NCBI GenBank assembly: GCA_039566865.1
Contig: CM076944.1
Location: 9,942,501 to 10,006,500, forward strand
Reading direction: 5' to 3'
DNA: 64,000 nucleotides
DNA from: Aurelia coerulea
Lineage: Eukaryota; Cnidaria; Scyphozoa; Semaeostomeae; Ulmaridae
Under the pieces are notes generated by a model. It worked only from the letters and a program-made list of their open reading frames with translations. It was not told the DNA's origin and searched no databases. Numbering within the stretch: the first letter of the stretch is position 1; the number at the start of each line of letters is the position of its first letter. The translations under genes were made by a program, and so were the position numbers. Positions 13,501 through 28,500 of the stretch are shown one piece after another.

Positions 13501-16500
13501 TGATGGCGACGATATTTGGCCTAAATTATCAAAATGTTTCACGGATTGACATCTGTACAAACTTTAAAATGTGGAAATAAGGTTGCAGTTTGGGTTCAGC
13601 TTTTGGTAAGCTTGTTTTCCCACATTAATTTTACAAACCTTGGATTTGTCCCTTTATCGTCGCGTTACAACCAACTAGGGTACTGGTGGGATTTATCAGG
13701 CAGCAGGATATATCAGACAGTTTTAGCTTTCAACATCCAGTATCAGCGCTCAAATATTAAAAACAAAACAAACGCAAACTTAAACGAAGCTTCCACGACC
13801 ATTACTCACAGTCGGCACCATGATCAGTTCAATCGCTGTTCGTTTCTTAAAATATACGCTCAAAGAAGTAGCTCCGGCTTAGGCGAAAGTCAATTTGCAT
13901 CCATCTTCTCTTTGTCACAGCACATGCGTTCAAAATGATAAGGGTGCCGAATTGTCATTACTACATTGATCATTGACCATTGACATTGACCATTACTCCT
14001 CCACAGACGGCAACATGATTAGTTCAATCGCCGTTTGTTTCTTAAAAAATACGCTCAAAGAAGTAGCTCCGGCTTAGGCGAAAGTCAATTTGCATCCATC
14101 TTCTCTTTGTCACAGCACATTCTAAAAAGCAAAATGCGTCCAAAATGATCATGGTGCCGAATGGAAGAGCGATAGTCACGGAAGCTGCAGTAAGTTTGCG
14201 TTTATTTCAAAACATTTATGGGCCGTTACTAGAAGCTGAAAGTGAAAGCTGTCTGATATATCCTGCTGCCTGAAAAATCCGACCAGTAGAGTAGCCTAGG
14301 CAAACTATTGAAGGCAGAAGATGATCATCGTACCTTTCTCAGTTTGTGTATCAAATGTTCAATAGCATCTTCAACAGTTTTCACCAATGGTAGGTTTGCT
14401 CTGAAGTGAATTTGAAACAAGTAATTGATTAATGATACTAATTCAAATATAAAATCAAAAGGGAACCTCTTGCTGATTCACGGAAAGCATTCTACTACTT
14501 TAAACACCAGCATGAAAAAAACCGTGGATAAAGAACTTTCAGGCTAATTGTTGGCCAATTAAGCACCTTCTACATAAGAACCATTGTATCTATTGTATAA
14601 ATTGTATATATTGTACATATTGTATATATTGTATACGAGCAACTTCAGCCTGTTTCAGAAAATGACAGGATCTCTTATGCGAGATTTTTACTACAATGAT
14701 GATTAGTTATGCCAATAATGTATTTGATGTTCTCGATCGATAAAAACTGTCAGAACCTGATTAGAGCGCGTTTCTTTTATTCTATGTTCAGACTAAGCCT
14801 ACAGCAACTGTTTCTGAGAGAAATACTACAAAATGTTAACCTAGCAGTTCGTACTGAGGTTCAGGGTTATGATTATCGGTATTTCCTGAAGGAAACAGTT
14901 ATCGTAGAGTCTATTACCTTAATGACAGGGCTGGATGATTTCTTGTTTGAAGAAGATAAACCATGAAAACAATCTTTTAAACGAAATGAAAATGATCGAG
15001 GTTCTACGATGAAGACAAAGCCGAATCCGACAGCGGTCTTTACTGAGCAATAATGTCCCACTCCTACGTCATCTCGATGATTTTTACCCTGGGTACCAGA
15101 GAAAGAAACCAGAACTTAGATGAATGTTTGTTCAAGCCATAAATGCAAACCACCTTCCTCTAGGCCACATACGAAAAACTGTCGCAGATTGACATTTTCG
15201 TCCAGTTTTACAGCCCAGGGAAATAAGGCCCACACTGGAGCGACAACAACAATTTCAATTCAATGAGATGAGATTAGATTAGCGTATTGGGGGTCCTTAT
15301 GGAGTGAGGCTAATAAACATACTGGATCATCAGCGATAACCGCTGGTGCTGGTGAACATCTAAGAATTTTAAAAAATTACCATAAAAACAATATTGAAAA
15401 CGTAAAAATCCTTACTTTGCTTCTTCCTTTAACGCATACGAGAATTGCATAGCTGGAAAATGACTTCCATCAGGGTTTTCAACTCCAAGTGCATCAGCAA
15501 GTCGTCTATCAAGATTACAAATGTAATTTAAATTCCGCATGAGCCAGAAAAATGTTTCCGCTTTCGAAAGTTCACAACACCAAGAGCATGGATTTGAATG
15601 ATTCAAATTCTAGCTAAAAGCCGAAAGACTGAACGATATCTGCAAATTTTCTCGCATTTTTATGAGCACGGACAATACAGGTAAATTCCACTTTACGAAA
15701 ATCTCTTGGTTGCAAAATGCATGAAAAAGGACCCAAAAAACATGATCAAATTGCAAGGAATCTCATCAATAATTAAGTGCATTTCACCTCTCTCATGAGT
15801 TATAAGAAATAGATTTGAAACAAATACTGAAGATTTTCAAGCCCATGGTAATAAATATGCGGATGATACTCCTCGTACATGAAAATTGTGCTTTCCTTCT
15901 GGTTCTGTGCAAGGAGTTTCTTTAATGATTTGATAAAGTGTTTATGCCTTTTTTTAGGCATTTCACAACCATGAAATTTTGTCAACATTTTCAATTCAAC
16001 TATATCTTCAGTGACAATAAAAACGTGTGAAAAATGAAAAAAAAAATACTTCATTATCTCGAACGAAATCGAAGCGCTTAAAAAGTCTTCATTATCTCGA
16101 ATATCAATCAGAATTGAATTCACTGCAATTCGTCACGTACTCTTGGTGCTATGAGTTTGCAAAAGTGGGAACTTTTGGCTGGCTTACCCAGTAAATGAAA
16201 CAGTATGATGAGAATTCGATATTCTGTCATATGATCTTTGAAAAATGCAGTCATTTTCTTTGAGAAACCTAGGTTCAGGGCGGGTAGGCTGTTTATCAAA
16301 TAATAGGACATCATTGCTACAAAAAGTCTCTGATGAGTTTTTAATGTTCAAATTATTTAATTGCAGAATTGGCATATGTTTGCTAAAAGGGCTTCCAAAG
16401 TACCTATTGACATCTTTTTTTACATATGCACCAAAAAAATACTTTTTACTGTACAACACTACTGGAGCGATACCCCGAGGAGAAAAAAGCCGTGACTACC

Positions 16501-19500
16501 CCGAGGCCATTTAGACATATGAGATAAAAACTGCTATAGTCTGTCTCAAATTGCATGCCACGAGAAATGTCTGCGACCAAATCAACTTAAGTGTTTTGGA
16601 TGGGTAATTTAGGCATTATCGCAAATATTGCGTGGTATTTGATTTGAGATAGACGTAAAATATACGACTACAACAAACACAAAAGAAACGAAACAAAGAA
16701 TTGACAAGATTTTCACAAAAAGTGATGTCAAAGTATGTATAAGTCCTGTACAGAGTCAAAACATTTTGAGTGAACTGGGAAAATAAAAGCTGCGAATTAC
16801 AAAAGTTGAAAACATTGAGCCTGCATATTCTTAAAGGTGGTTTCTTATAAATAAATGAGTGTATGTTGTTATGCAAATAGAAAAGAAGCAATGAAAAGAA
16901 ATTTCTTTGGCACACTGTAAGGAAGAAATATAAGGGGAATTTTCTCACTATTTTAGGATGTTTTAGGCTTTCTCCAAGGAGCGTCCTGGAGAAATCCTTT
17001 TCAAAATCTGAACAGAGAGACCGATTTCAGCCAAGAAAATTGCTAACATTGATTATTGGCTATTAAATCGGATATTATTATAAATCATTGCTTTGATGTT
17101 TAGGGAGCAGTATCATTTCAAACGGCGTGCATTGTTTTACTCAGCCAGTAGAATAAAAAAAAAGAAGCAACCTACTTGTTTCTCTCCAACATTGCACAAT
17201 CATCATCACATTCGAGCCTGCATAGAAAATAATAAATCAAACAATTAATGATAATTTACAAAATCAAAACTGTGAAATAGAGCAGTGATAATGACCGATG
17301 GCAAGATATTCATAGCGTATAGGGTGGGTCTCATGTTGAGTAAATAGAGTCACGCCACCTGCAATAACGTCTGCGAAATGGGAATGCTAGTTTGTGGCGG
17401 GGATGGCTCAGTGGAACCGTGATTGACTACCAATCTGAGGGTTGGTGGTTCGAGTTCCCACCATGCCAAACACGCTACGCGGAGAGAGGTGAGTCACCAT
17501 TTCTCTGTAGTTTAAGATTCAAGGAATCACGAGGTGTGGTCACATCAAGGGGGAGAACCAGGACAATGCTTCGATAAGCTTAGCTTCTTATTGTCCTGAG
17601 TTGAGAGCACTTTCCAATGCCAGGCAAAAATAAAGAAGAATAAATTTCTTTAAATGTATATTCAATGATTCTCATTTCTTTAATTTAGTTCTCCTTTCTT
17701 ATATTCTAATCTCTGAAAAACAGACCAAGCTTTCTAGTAACTTGGTAACAATTTACTCACCCTCGGCGCTTTTCTGCTATCATCAAGCCACTGAGGTCGA
17801 CGGACTGTCCAAATTGTAGATTTTTAAGTTTGTCTCCCATTGTGCCCGATGCAAACCTGTTAAAAGAACCATAAAGTTTTGTGAAATCCTATCGGTGTAA
17901 CTTAAAAATAAAAATTCATAAAAATTGTCAAAACCTAGAAATGTTCTTGGTGCGCAGTGAACTAAAAGCCTCTAAATGAAATAATCTCCGACTACGAAAC
18001 TTCCAAAGCATTCACCAACAACCATTGACTTCTAAATTATAACAATTTCCTGCCGGGGACTGTTTTAACAGACTTTGGTTCGGGGTAAATTTGGTTAGGG
18101 ATTCTCTGATGAGATTTTTTCTATTTAGAAGCAGAGCAAAGACATTGCAATCTGCGCATAGTTAGGGCATAAATAAACTAATTACTACTCAGCTCCTGAA
18201 TCAAACAAAGAAAATTCGCCTGGAAGATCCTTTTCCTTTCGCTACAAACTCGTGACCTCCCTTAAAAGCCACCTTGCGCATGCACCAGGCGATAGTTTGT
18301 GTTACTGGTTTCAGGACAACTTCTGCGGCTTTGTTTGTCTTGAATTATTGGTTGAGAAGATTTTCTTTGTCTGCAATCGCTGATCGCTTTGAATTGCGCT
18401 GTCAATCATAAGCAGCTGATGCTATTGTATTACATAATCTGTCCTTGCTGCCAGAGATATGTTTTACTTTGTACCTGATCACAATGTAAGCTCGAAGCAT
18501 TGTAATAATTCTCAAGTCTTCGTACTTTGCCGTAGTTTTAAAGAAATAACCTTTTCATGTTTTCATTATGCAATCCACTACACATTACTTCGGTCACTTC
18601 GGCTACCTCACTGTCCTTTTTTCATTGTTTAATTGATTACTTTAATTTGGGTACACTGGAAAGATTTCCAGCTATTTCTAGCTAACTTAGGCCTGCTATG
18701 CATACAGGCATAGGACCCCTAATTTAAAGTCCCTTCCAAAGAACGGCGAAATAAGTTGCTTGGTCAGGAATCTGGAGGCTCACTGATCCAGAACTTGACC
18801 TCACGCAGCAAAGCTTAACCTCAGTTACCCACAGAATAAGATATAATATATTCAGAACTGCAGTACAGTACACTGCAATCGTCCACCAGCGTTAAGTGAC
18901 GAAATATACCGGGTGAGTCAGAAAAAAGGATCCCAGCTTGGAAGGCCACTGTTCCTTGAATATCAAAGCAATAATATTGAAAAATGTCTTGTTTTATTGC
19001 CAATATGTTCAGCAAAGACAGATTTTGTAATACAATAGCAATAGTTGCGTTTGATTGACACCTGAATTCAAAGCGATTAGCGACTGCAGACAAAGGAAAT
19101 TCTCTCAACTATGAATTCAAAACAAACAAAGCCGCAAAGGTTTCCCCGAAACTATTTCGGCAAAGTCTCGCCTTGTGCAAACGAAGGGTGGTTTTTAAGA
19201 GAAGTTACGTGCTTATAACGAAAGAAGAAGGGCAAATCTAAAGCTCTGTCGCTTAGATTATGTTTATTTGATTTAGGAGCTGTTTTGTAATCGTTTCATT
19301 TTAAGCCCTAAAGACGCGAGAATTACAATGCCTTCTGCTCGGCTCCTGAATAAAATAAACATAATCTAAGCGACTGAACTTTAGATTTACCCTTCATCTT
19401 TCGCTATAAGCACATAACTTCTCTTAAAAACCATCTTTCGCTTGCACAAGGCGAGAGTTTGCCCTACTAGTTTCGGGGAAACTTTTGCGGCTTTGTTTGT

Positions 19501-22500
19501 TTTGAATTACTGGTTGAGAGAATTTCCTTTGTCTGCATCCGCTAATCGCTTTGAATTGAGGTGTCAATCAAACGCAACTGTTGCTATTGTATTACAAAAT
19601 CTGCCCTTGTTAATATGTTCAATTAGGTTCAGTAATTTACCCGGCCTTAATCGGCCATTCCTTCCCGTGGATATGGGTGATTTTCTGCAGAAAGCCCTTC
19701 CAAAAAACCTGCAAAAACGAATGAAAACAATGATTACATTTTCCTTCCTAAAATTGATGACACTTACATAAATTCATGCGTTTCGTCCTCTTGGGAGAAT
19801 GGAATCCCAATGAATAGGTCATCGATACCAGGGGGAGGACTTGTTCATCCTCCCAAGAGGATAGCACGTGCTAAAGTGCTCACAAGTCATTGCTGTAAGA
19901 AATGTTAGGGAAATCTGTTCATGATTTTGGGCACGTTTTGAAGGTTTTTTGAAAAGGCTTTCTGGAGAAAATCCCTCATAATTTCAGAATGGAGTGGCCG
20001 ATTTCGGTCAGGTAAATTTTATAGTAGATTTGAACATTTCTACAATTAAGCTATATATTTGCCGATATCACTGTCTTGATATCCAGGGAGCTGTGACCTT
20101 TCAAACGGGGATTCTTTTTTCTGACTCACCCGGTAGTTGGCTCAACTTCAGATCGAGCGTGCCTTTACTTCAGACAGAATAAGTAACAACACTGACGCTT
20201 CAAAGATATAAATGATAATGTTTAACTTCATTCTGAAAAATCTACCGATCATTATTAATTAGAGCCGGTTTCTTTACTGCTGCACTGAATGATCATCGCC
20301 ATGGGCAGCACCAGCAGACGGCCAAAAATGAGATCTATTATTCAGCCATTTGGGCTTCCTGTGAGTTACCTAACAGAAACTGTATCAGCTGCTCGACCAC
20401 TCATCTCCTTTAAAGCCATTCACTCTGACGCCATTTTGTTGTGTGAGAAAGATATTACAATTTGCACTACAGTAAATCCCCGCATATAAGAACCTAAAAA
20501 AATAAGAACCTACAGGCTGTTTTTCCTAACTTATGCACCTTGTAATTAAGAACCTGTTTCAGTTTAATGAAAAATATGTTCTAAGAGCAAGGGTAGCAAA
20601 GTTGATTTTGGATTTCCAGTGTTACTGTTAAGTTCATTTTTGTCCCAGTGGGCTTTTAATGTTTGAATCTCCTCCCCTGCTGTTTGAAAGCTTAGCATTG
20701 GTTATCAGGTATATTATAATCTTGCCAAAACAAATAATAGGGCTGAAAATCATTGACAAAGGTTCTAAAATGGCCTACGCAAGGTACTCTTCAAATAAGA
20801 ACAATTATACCTTGAAATTTGGCTTAGTACCTTTAAAACAAGAACCTATTTCAGCCTAGCTCTCAAAAAGTAGGTTCTTATATGCGGGGATTTACTGTAT
20901 AGTATACTTGGAATAGATCCTGTACTTACCTGTGAAATGTAGCTTTGGAATTTCCAGCTAGGCAGAGAACTTTTTCGGACTTCCTCCCACATTTGCAACG
21001 AATTGTTATCTAATAAAAGGAAGTAGGAAACTATGGAGAAGCTATTCCTTAGCAACGATTAAGCAATGCTGCAATAAGGAATAAGGATCGAATCTTTGAA
21101 AATCTTTAAAATTGCTCGTGTAAAATTGCATTGCGCTGTTCTTTCAATTAAATCGATCGAAGGGAACTTTATGTAATTAGAGATAATTTTTGAAATCATC
21201 ATTATGTTCAGAACTACAGCATTTCTAAAGTTGGCCATTGGACATAGAGGTAAAAACTATAGTCTGTCTTAAATTACATGCCACGAGAAATGCCTGCGAT
21301 CAAATCGAACTAAATGCTTTAAATGGGAACTTTAGGCGCTATCGCAAATATTGCGTGGCATGTAATTTAAGACAGATTATAGTAGTTTTTTATCTCTATG
21401 TCTAATGGCCTCAGGATAGTTGGGCATATTGGTTATATTGGTCATATTGATTTTCCTCAATCGGTTTAGAATTTATGGAGCTTTTAATGCTTGTCAAGTT
21501 TCATACACCTACTCTCCTGCATCTTTTCATTTAACTTAAAACGAACAAGGACAGATAATGTTACAACAGAACTCGCTACTTTTTATTGACACCCAGATAC
21601 AAAGCAATTTGTCATTGCAGACAAAGGAAATTCCATGCTCGGTTGGTCAAGACATAAACAAAAACAAAGCAAGCTGCAAAAATTGCCCTGAAACCCGGGT
21701 CGCTAGCGCGCTCGTTGTGCATTCCAGAAGTGGGTTTTAAGAGCAAATATTAGCACATATCGAAAGAACATCTGCCTTGGGCATTTTATTTATTTTGTGC
21801 AGAAGCCAATTGGGAGGGGATGCAATTCTCATACTTTTTAGGTGTAGAATTGAAACACTTACTGCTCAGCTTCTGTACGAAAAAAATAAAATGCCCGAGG
21901 CAGAAGTTTAAATATATCCTTCTTCTTTCGATATGTGCTAATATTTGCTCTTAAAAACCATTTCTGGAATGCACAACGAGCGAGCTAGCGACCCGGGTTT
22001 CAGGGCAATTTTTGCGGCTTGCTTTGTTTTTGTTTATGTCTTGACCAACCGAGCATGGAATTCCCTTTGCCTGCAATAACAAATTGCTTTGTATCTGGGT
22101 GTCAATAAAAAGTAGCGAGTTCTATTGTAACATTATCTGTCCCTGTTCTTAAAACGCAGTAATTCCAAAAAGAATAATGATATCAAAAATGCTCTGTCTG
22201 GGATTATGGCATATCACATAAAATTTCCTTCGATCAATTCAGCTGAAAGAATCGGGAAATAACATTCTAAACAAACAATTCAAAGTTTTGCTAATATTCA
22301 ACGCCTATACTTGCAATGGATCCTCTCACAGCAACTTTTCCGAGGCAAATGTTGCAAGTGATAAAGGCGGTAGATCACAAAGGAAAAGGAGAAATTGAAA
22401 CCAAGCTAACCGTTGAAAACGGCTCGTGCGTTTCTATTGGTTACACATAAAAGAGGAAAACAGTTCACTAACTGACTAACCCCTCCCTTACTGATGTGAG

Positions 22501-25500
22501 CCCTCCAACGACATCATGTAAGCCCTCTAATTTACTGAATAACCCCAAATTTACCGGGGGAATCCCTCCAACGACACGATGTTTCCCTCTAATTTACTGT
22601 ATGTTATCCCTGTAAATAACTGAATAGCCTCAAATTTACTGCACTTGATCCCTCCAACGACATCATGCGATCCCTCTATCGCACTGGAAAACCCCTGCCT
22701 TACTGAGCAACCCCTGCACTACTAACACAGACGCTCTCCAAGGTTTAAAGGGTCCGTTCCATCCAGCATGCCTTCCACGTGCTGTCTCTTGGTTGGCCCT
22801 TGTTGACGCCATTTTCATGGCCCATGAAAATGGCGACAACAAAGGACAACCAAGAGACGGCACGTGCAGGGCATGCTGGATGAAATAGGCCCTTTAACTG
22901 CTCTCATCTCATATAAAGAGTGGTTGCTTCTTTTAAAATAATGTTCACCAGAAAAACTTATCAGCAATAATAGCAAATTTCGCACAAAAATTCGCTGATA
23001 TGCGCTTTGGCTCCTTGAAGATTCTACAACTAAAATTGCCCAATATGTATAAACAATAAATCTCATTCATTGTAACTGTATGTATAAATATAGAAAGACT
23101 AGAATACCTGATTTTTGCAAGGTCCTTCAGGGCAGTCCTCTCCCATATGACACGGCGCCCCACATATATGAGGACAATCCCGTCTTCTTATTGCGCAAGG
23201 TTGTTTGCAGCGCTCATCTGTAGCAAAGCATTCCCCCTGCAAGAAAAATCATCAATACTAGTCCACACATTTTACAAAAATTGCACGAAAAAAGTGTGCC
23301 ACTAGGATAAGGAGATTCTCGTCCAGTGTGGGGGCAATTTAAAATTGATTACCCTGTCTGGGAGAAAATCGGCAAGAATACAGAAGAAAAATTACGAATT
23401 CGCAGTTAAATCCTGTATGAGAACAAATATTTGAAAAGGTCCCTCCAAGTATTTGAAAATTGTGATTGCAATCCCATGGCAATCTAAATTATTGTTGTTT
23501 GATGCTTGGACGGGATTGAAAGTAGCCTACATTCGTATGTTTTGTATGTTCGATTATTTCTTCATAACATTCTCTATGATTTGATCATGAGCGATAGAAC
23601 ACCAAATGTGTAGTATCAGTGTGAGATTTCTATCAGTAGCGAGCCACCTTAACCTGTTGCTTTTTTTTTGCACTTTTAACTTGGTATTGAGCCACTTTAT
23701 CGCTTTTTGGGGTTTTGAAATTTTCAGTAGTGAGCTAACATCACTTTTGGTGTCCTATCGTTCATGATTTGATTGAGCATTTCAGGCCATTTTTAGCCAT
23801 TCTGCCACAATGCGAGTTCGCTGGCAGTGAAATTTACCTAAGTTTTCATTGCTCATGAAAATGCGAGACAAAAAAAAAACACTTCAGTCTTTCTACTGTC
23901 AAGCAAAAATCGATTCATTCAGATCCATGATGTACCCTGGATCAAACTTCTGGACATTTTTTTACGCTGTCATATAGAAAATAAAAATATGAAGGCATAA
24001 ACTTAAGCAGCTTCAAGAATTTTCTGGTCTTTAGAAAGGTTTAAGAATACCTTATGGCATATCTTGGGGCATTTGTGAATTTTGCATGGAAGTTCCTTCT
24101 GGCATGGCTTTCCACAGGAAACAATGTTGATATGACATGGAATCACCTTTCTCGTCTAAGGAAAACAACATCAAGTTTCAATCATTACTAAGCAGAAGTC
24201 TTGTCTGTTGCAACATAACCAAAATCATTGCCTCTATCGAAGAATATACTTTATAGACTGGTTACAACATTGTACCGGGTGAGTAAAAAAATCCCCGTTT
24301 TAAAGCCCCCTGCTCCTGGATATCAAGACAATAATATTGGCCAGTATATTTTACAATAGTGGGCATGTTCAAATAAATTTCTAAAATTAACTTGACTGAA
24401 ATCCGCCACTCCGTTCTGAAATAATTATGAGGGAAATTCTCAAGAAAACCCCTTCAAGAACAACAATAACTTTTGATGCACAGACAACCTTTTCGTAGGC
24501 ATGTTGTACAATGCCTCTTGTAATATAAGCATTTAGAATAAAATAAATTGTACTTTGAACAGAGTATGCGTAATTCACGTCGTTTCAAGCTAAACCCGTT
24601 ATCAAGTCACTTGATAACGGGCTTAGCTCGCAACGTCATGAATAACTCACACTCTAATCAAAGTACAATTTATTTCATTTTAAATGTTTATATAACAAAA
24701 ACTTTTACGTGCTTTGGCACGTGTTATCCCTCTGGGAGGATGGGAGTGTTATTCCTGGGAGCATAACAACTTTACTCCGGACGATTTCACCCCCTCCCCA
24801 ATATCATAAAAAGTGCTAGAACGTGTGGAAGTCATTGCTGTAAGGCTGAAATATTGTTCGTTACTCTATTATTCTAGGTATGTTTTGAAGATTTCTGGAA
24901 GGGGCTTCTCGAGAAAATCCCTCATAATTTCAGAACGGAGTGGCCGATTTCAGTCAGGTAAACTAAAAAATGGATTTGAACATGTCTACCATTGAACTAT
25001 ATTTCCCAATATCATCGTCTTGATATCCAGGGAGCAGTGGCCTCCAAACAGGAATTTGTTTTGAGTCACCTGGTAGTCATTGCTACTGATAGACCTGCCG
25101 GACACCCTTATCATAGTACTCATAATTATACATGTACAGAAATCAAACTAAATGTTTGACTGTGACACAGTCATTTCGCTAATAACAGAGGATGAAGGGA
25201 ACAGTATCGCAAAAGTGTCTTTCTGAAATGTACTATATTTGACATACCTCTCGACCACATAAGCACCATTTCTCCATAAGAACAACACAAGGTGGGCATT
25301 TTTCATCACTGTGACAATTGTGTTTGGCTATATCAAAGCAAAAGAGAAAATTACTAAAATCATAAAATGGAAATTAAGTACCAGTTAACAATGCATAGTG
25401 CAGGGGGATTTCCCCACAGAAAAATCAAAGAAAAGCGCTCTGTAGAATTTTTGGAAAATTTAAAGTGTTTGCATTTAGTGACCATTGCCTCCCAGTGCAA

Positions 25501-28500
25501 TGCTGTTTTTGGAGATAAATATCTAATACGTAGGTTATCGAGAGTTCTTGCCAATTCAATTTGGTTCGTTCTGAAAATAAACGAGAAACGAAACAAATGA
25601 TAGCCACATGCTACTCTCACTATAAATACTCCAGCACGAACTTGAAGTTCAAAAGCTTGCAGCTCAACGAATATTCAGCGGATTTGATCCTGGTGTTTAA
25701 AATTAATTTAAGATCTTACGAACACGGTCGTTTTGCAAAAGACCCGTTCATTGTATCTTTATTTCTTATTTTTTAATGAAACGCCAAACACTTCCTTTGG
25801 GACACCCTGAAGGTAAATTAGCTTTAGAATCGTCAAAAATGGAGTAGCTTAAAAATACAACAATGTAATGTACCTTGGTGCTGGCACGGATGTGATCTGG
25901 TGCATGGCATTTTACACTCAGGTAATGGTGCTCCGCAAGGAATAGGAGGATACTGCACTGTCTCACCGCAATAACACGTGCGTTCTTCAAAACCTGAAAA
26001 AGTAATACATGCAAAATAATAACCGTTGTTTGTACAAAGCAATGTGGGCAAACAGCATTCAGTTCATTAAGACCCCGTTTACACTATGCAGGTACGAAAT
26101 GAATACGGCATGAAACTGTGCCGTATTGGCCTCCCGTTTACACTATGCCGGCATAGTTTTCACTTGAATACGGCACGAAATGAATACGGCAAGCTAACTG
26201 GCTTCGTCGCTCTACCGGCATAGTGTAAACGACGAATACGGCATCATTTCATGTCGGATTCCCATCGAGGCGATAATCTGGCAAATGAGAGCATGCGCCT
26301 TGACAAATCCTCCCTCTGCGCATGGTCAAAGCCAATCGTATTCATTTCGTGCTGGTATAGTGTAAACGGCGATTCTGTTTTCACAGAAAAACGAATACGG
26401 CACAGTTTCATGCCGTATTCATTTCGTACCGGCATAGTAAAGATGGCAGAAAATCCGAGAGGGAAGGTGCTAATCTAATAAAAGCTAAAAGATAATTACT
26501 TCTTATATCGCGATGGGTTTTGAAAGTAAAGCACTTGCTTCTCGAAATTTGTATGTTATTACCCTATTGTAAGCTTGGTAGGCCCCACAATCATTGTAAG
26601 AGCAGTTACTAATGAAGATTTATCAAGACATTTATAAAGACATTTTCTGGAATGTTTGAAAGGGCTGTCTGTAAGGAATATCCCATAATAAGGGAAGGAA
26701 TGACCGATCAAAGCCGGGTACATTTAAACATTGGGTAAATAGGAATTTTTGACAATTTCATCTGAAAAAGGACTAAAAAGCTTGATCAAATCATACAGAA
26801 ACTCATAATAGAGAACAATAAAGTTTTCTGTCATGCATTGTTTAGTTGTCTTTCTTTCTTTTTATATTTATGTTAATTGCCTTGGGGTAGACACAGTCTT
26901 TTGCTCCCCGGGTGTATTCGTCCCAGTAGTATTGTAGAGTAATTCTTGTAAGTGGTGTAGGTTGTAATATGTATTGTAATATTTTATTAGATGACCTAAA
27001 AAATAAAAGAATAAAGCGTAATATTCATGGATGAAAGTTATCGTCTGCGCATTTATTGCCACGAGATTGAAAATTTTCATTGTCTCTCTGCAAATCTAGC
27101 GGATGAGTCAAAAAAAGGCCCGGCGTTTGAAAGGCCACTGCTCCCTGAATATATAAGCCTGCGTGCAGACTCTAACTGATTTCTTTTCATAAAGACAGAG
27201 AGGTTTCTCCTCCAGTAGAGTCTGCGCATCAGCGACCAAATCCTTGTTCTCAGTTTATGAGAAACGCCAAACCTTTCCTGATTAGTTGAAGCCTTCCCTT
27301 TTGTTTGAGTAGCGTCTGGTCTTTGTTGGAGTCTTCTGATATTAGATTGGTATATGCATGAACAAAGCTAGCCAAATGAAAGCCAAAGAAAACATTTTGT
27401 GTATGGGTATTTTGTCTATGCTATTTATTGGCGGCTCCATTGAATCTAATTCAATGAGTTAGTTCCTCAATCCTGCGAACCGCACGTGACCTAGAACAAG
27501 GATGTGGTCGCTGATGCGCAGACCCTACTGGAGGGGAAACCTCTCTGAAAAGAAATCAGTAGAGTCTGCACGCAGGCTATGAATACATGAGCAATGATCT
27601 TTTGCAATATCTGATTGAAGAGCTACCGGGTGTCCCAAAAAAGTACTCCTGTTTAAAACATCACCAAAAATTCATTATTAAACCTTTGATAAAATTTTCC
27701 TTTTGAGTTCTTTTATCAAAGACCATAAAAAATCTTAACGTTTTGACTGTTAGGCAAGATTGAGTATATTCCTTAAAAACTATAGCTAAAAATAAGGTTT
27801 TTCGACGTGCGATTTTTCTACCTTGCTGTATGAAAAGCAAAAATCTTTTCATATATGTTTTATCAAAGACCCAAAATATTCATATATGAAAAGATTTTTG
27901 CTTTTCATACAGCAAGGTAGAAAAATCGCACGTCGAAAAACCTTATTTTTAGCTATAGTTTTTAAGGAATATACTCAATCTTGCCTAACAGTCAAAATTT
28001 TAAGATTTTTTTATGGTCTTTGAAGTCTCCAATGATAGTGCGCATTTCTTTCCGTCATTTATGACCAAACCAGAAGCTTTATATCCAAAAAAGAAATTGA
28101 TCTGGCAATCATCAGTGCTTTTTTGCAAGCAAGACATTTTCGTTAAGTCAAATTTACCCCTGCTTTCAGGGGGAATAAAAACGCAAGAAAACTAAAAAAA
28201 TGCAATTCATATAATTCAAATCCGTTTAGTACACTTTATGCGATGAATTTTCCAAAGTGGGAACATTTTTCCGGCTCATCCCGCATAGTAAAGCAAATAT
28301 TGGTAACGCAATTCATACTTGTTTGCCAACATCGAGGACAGTTTCCTGAATGGCACAACTCATCGCATTTGTGAAGACCACATGTCAATTTTCTGCCACA
28401 AATTAGTGCACAGTTGTGTTCAAAATCCTATAACGGAATACATAAACAAATTAGCTGAAAAACACCAGTTCAATTTGCCGGCTGTCCTAAAAGTAACACT

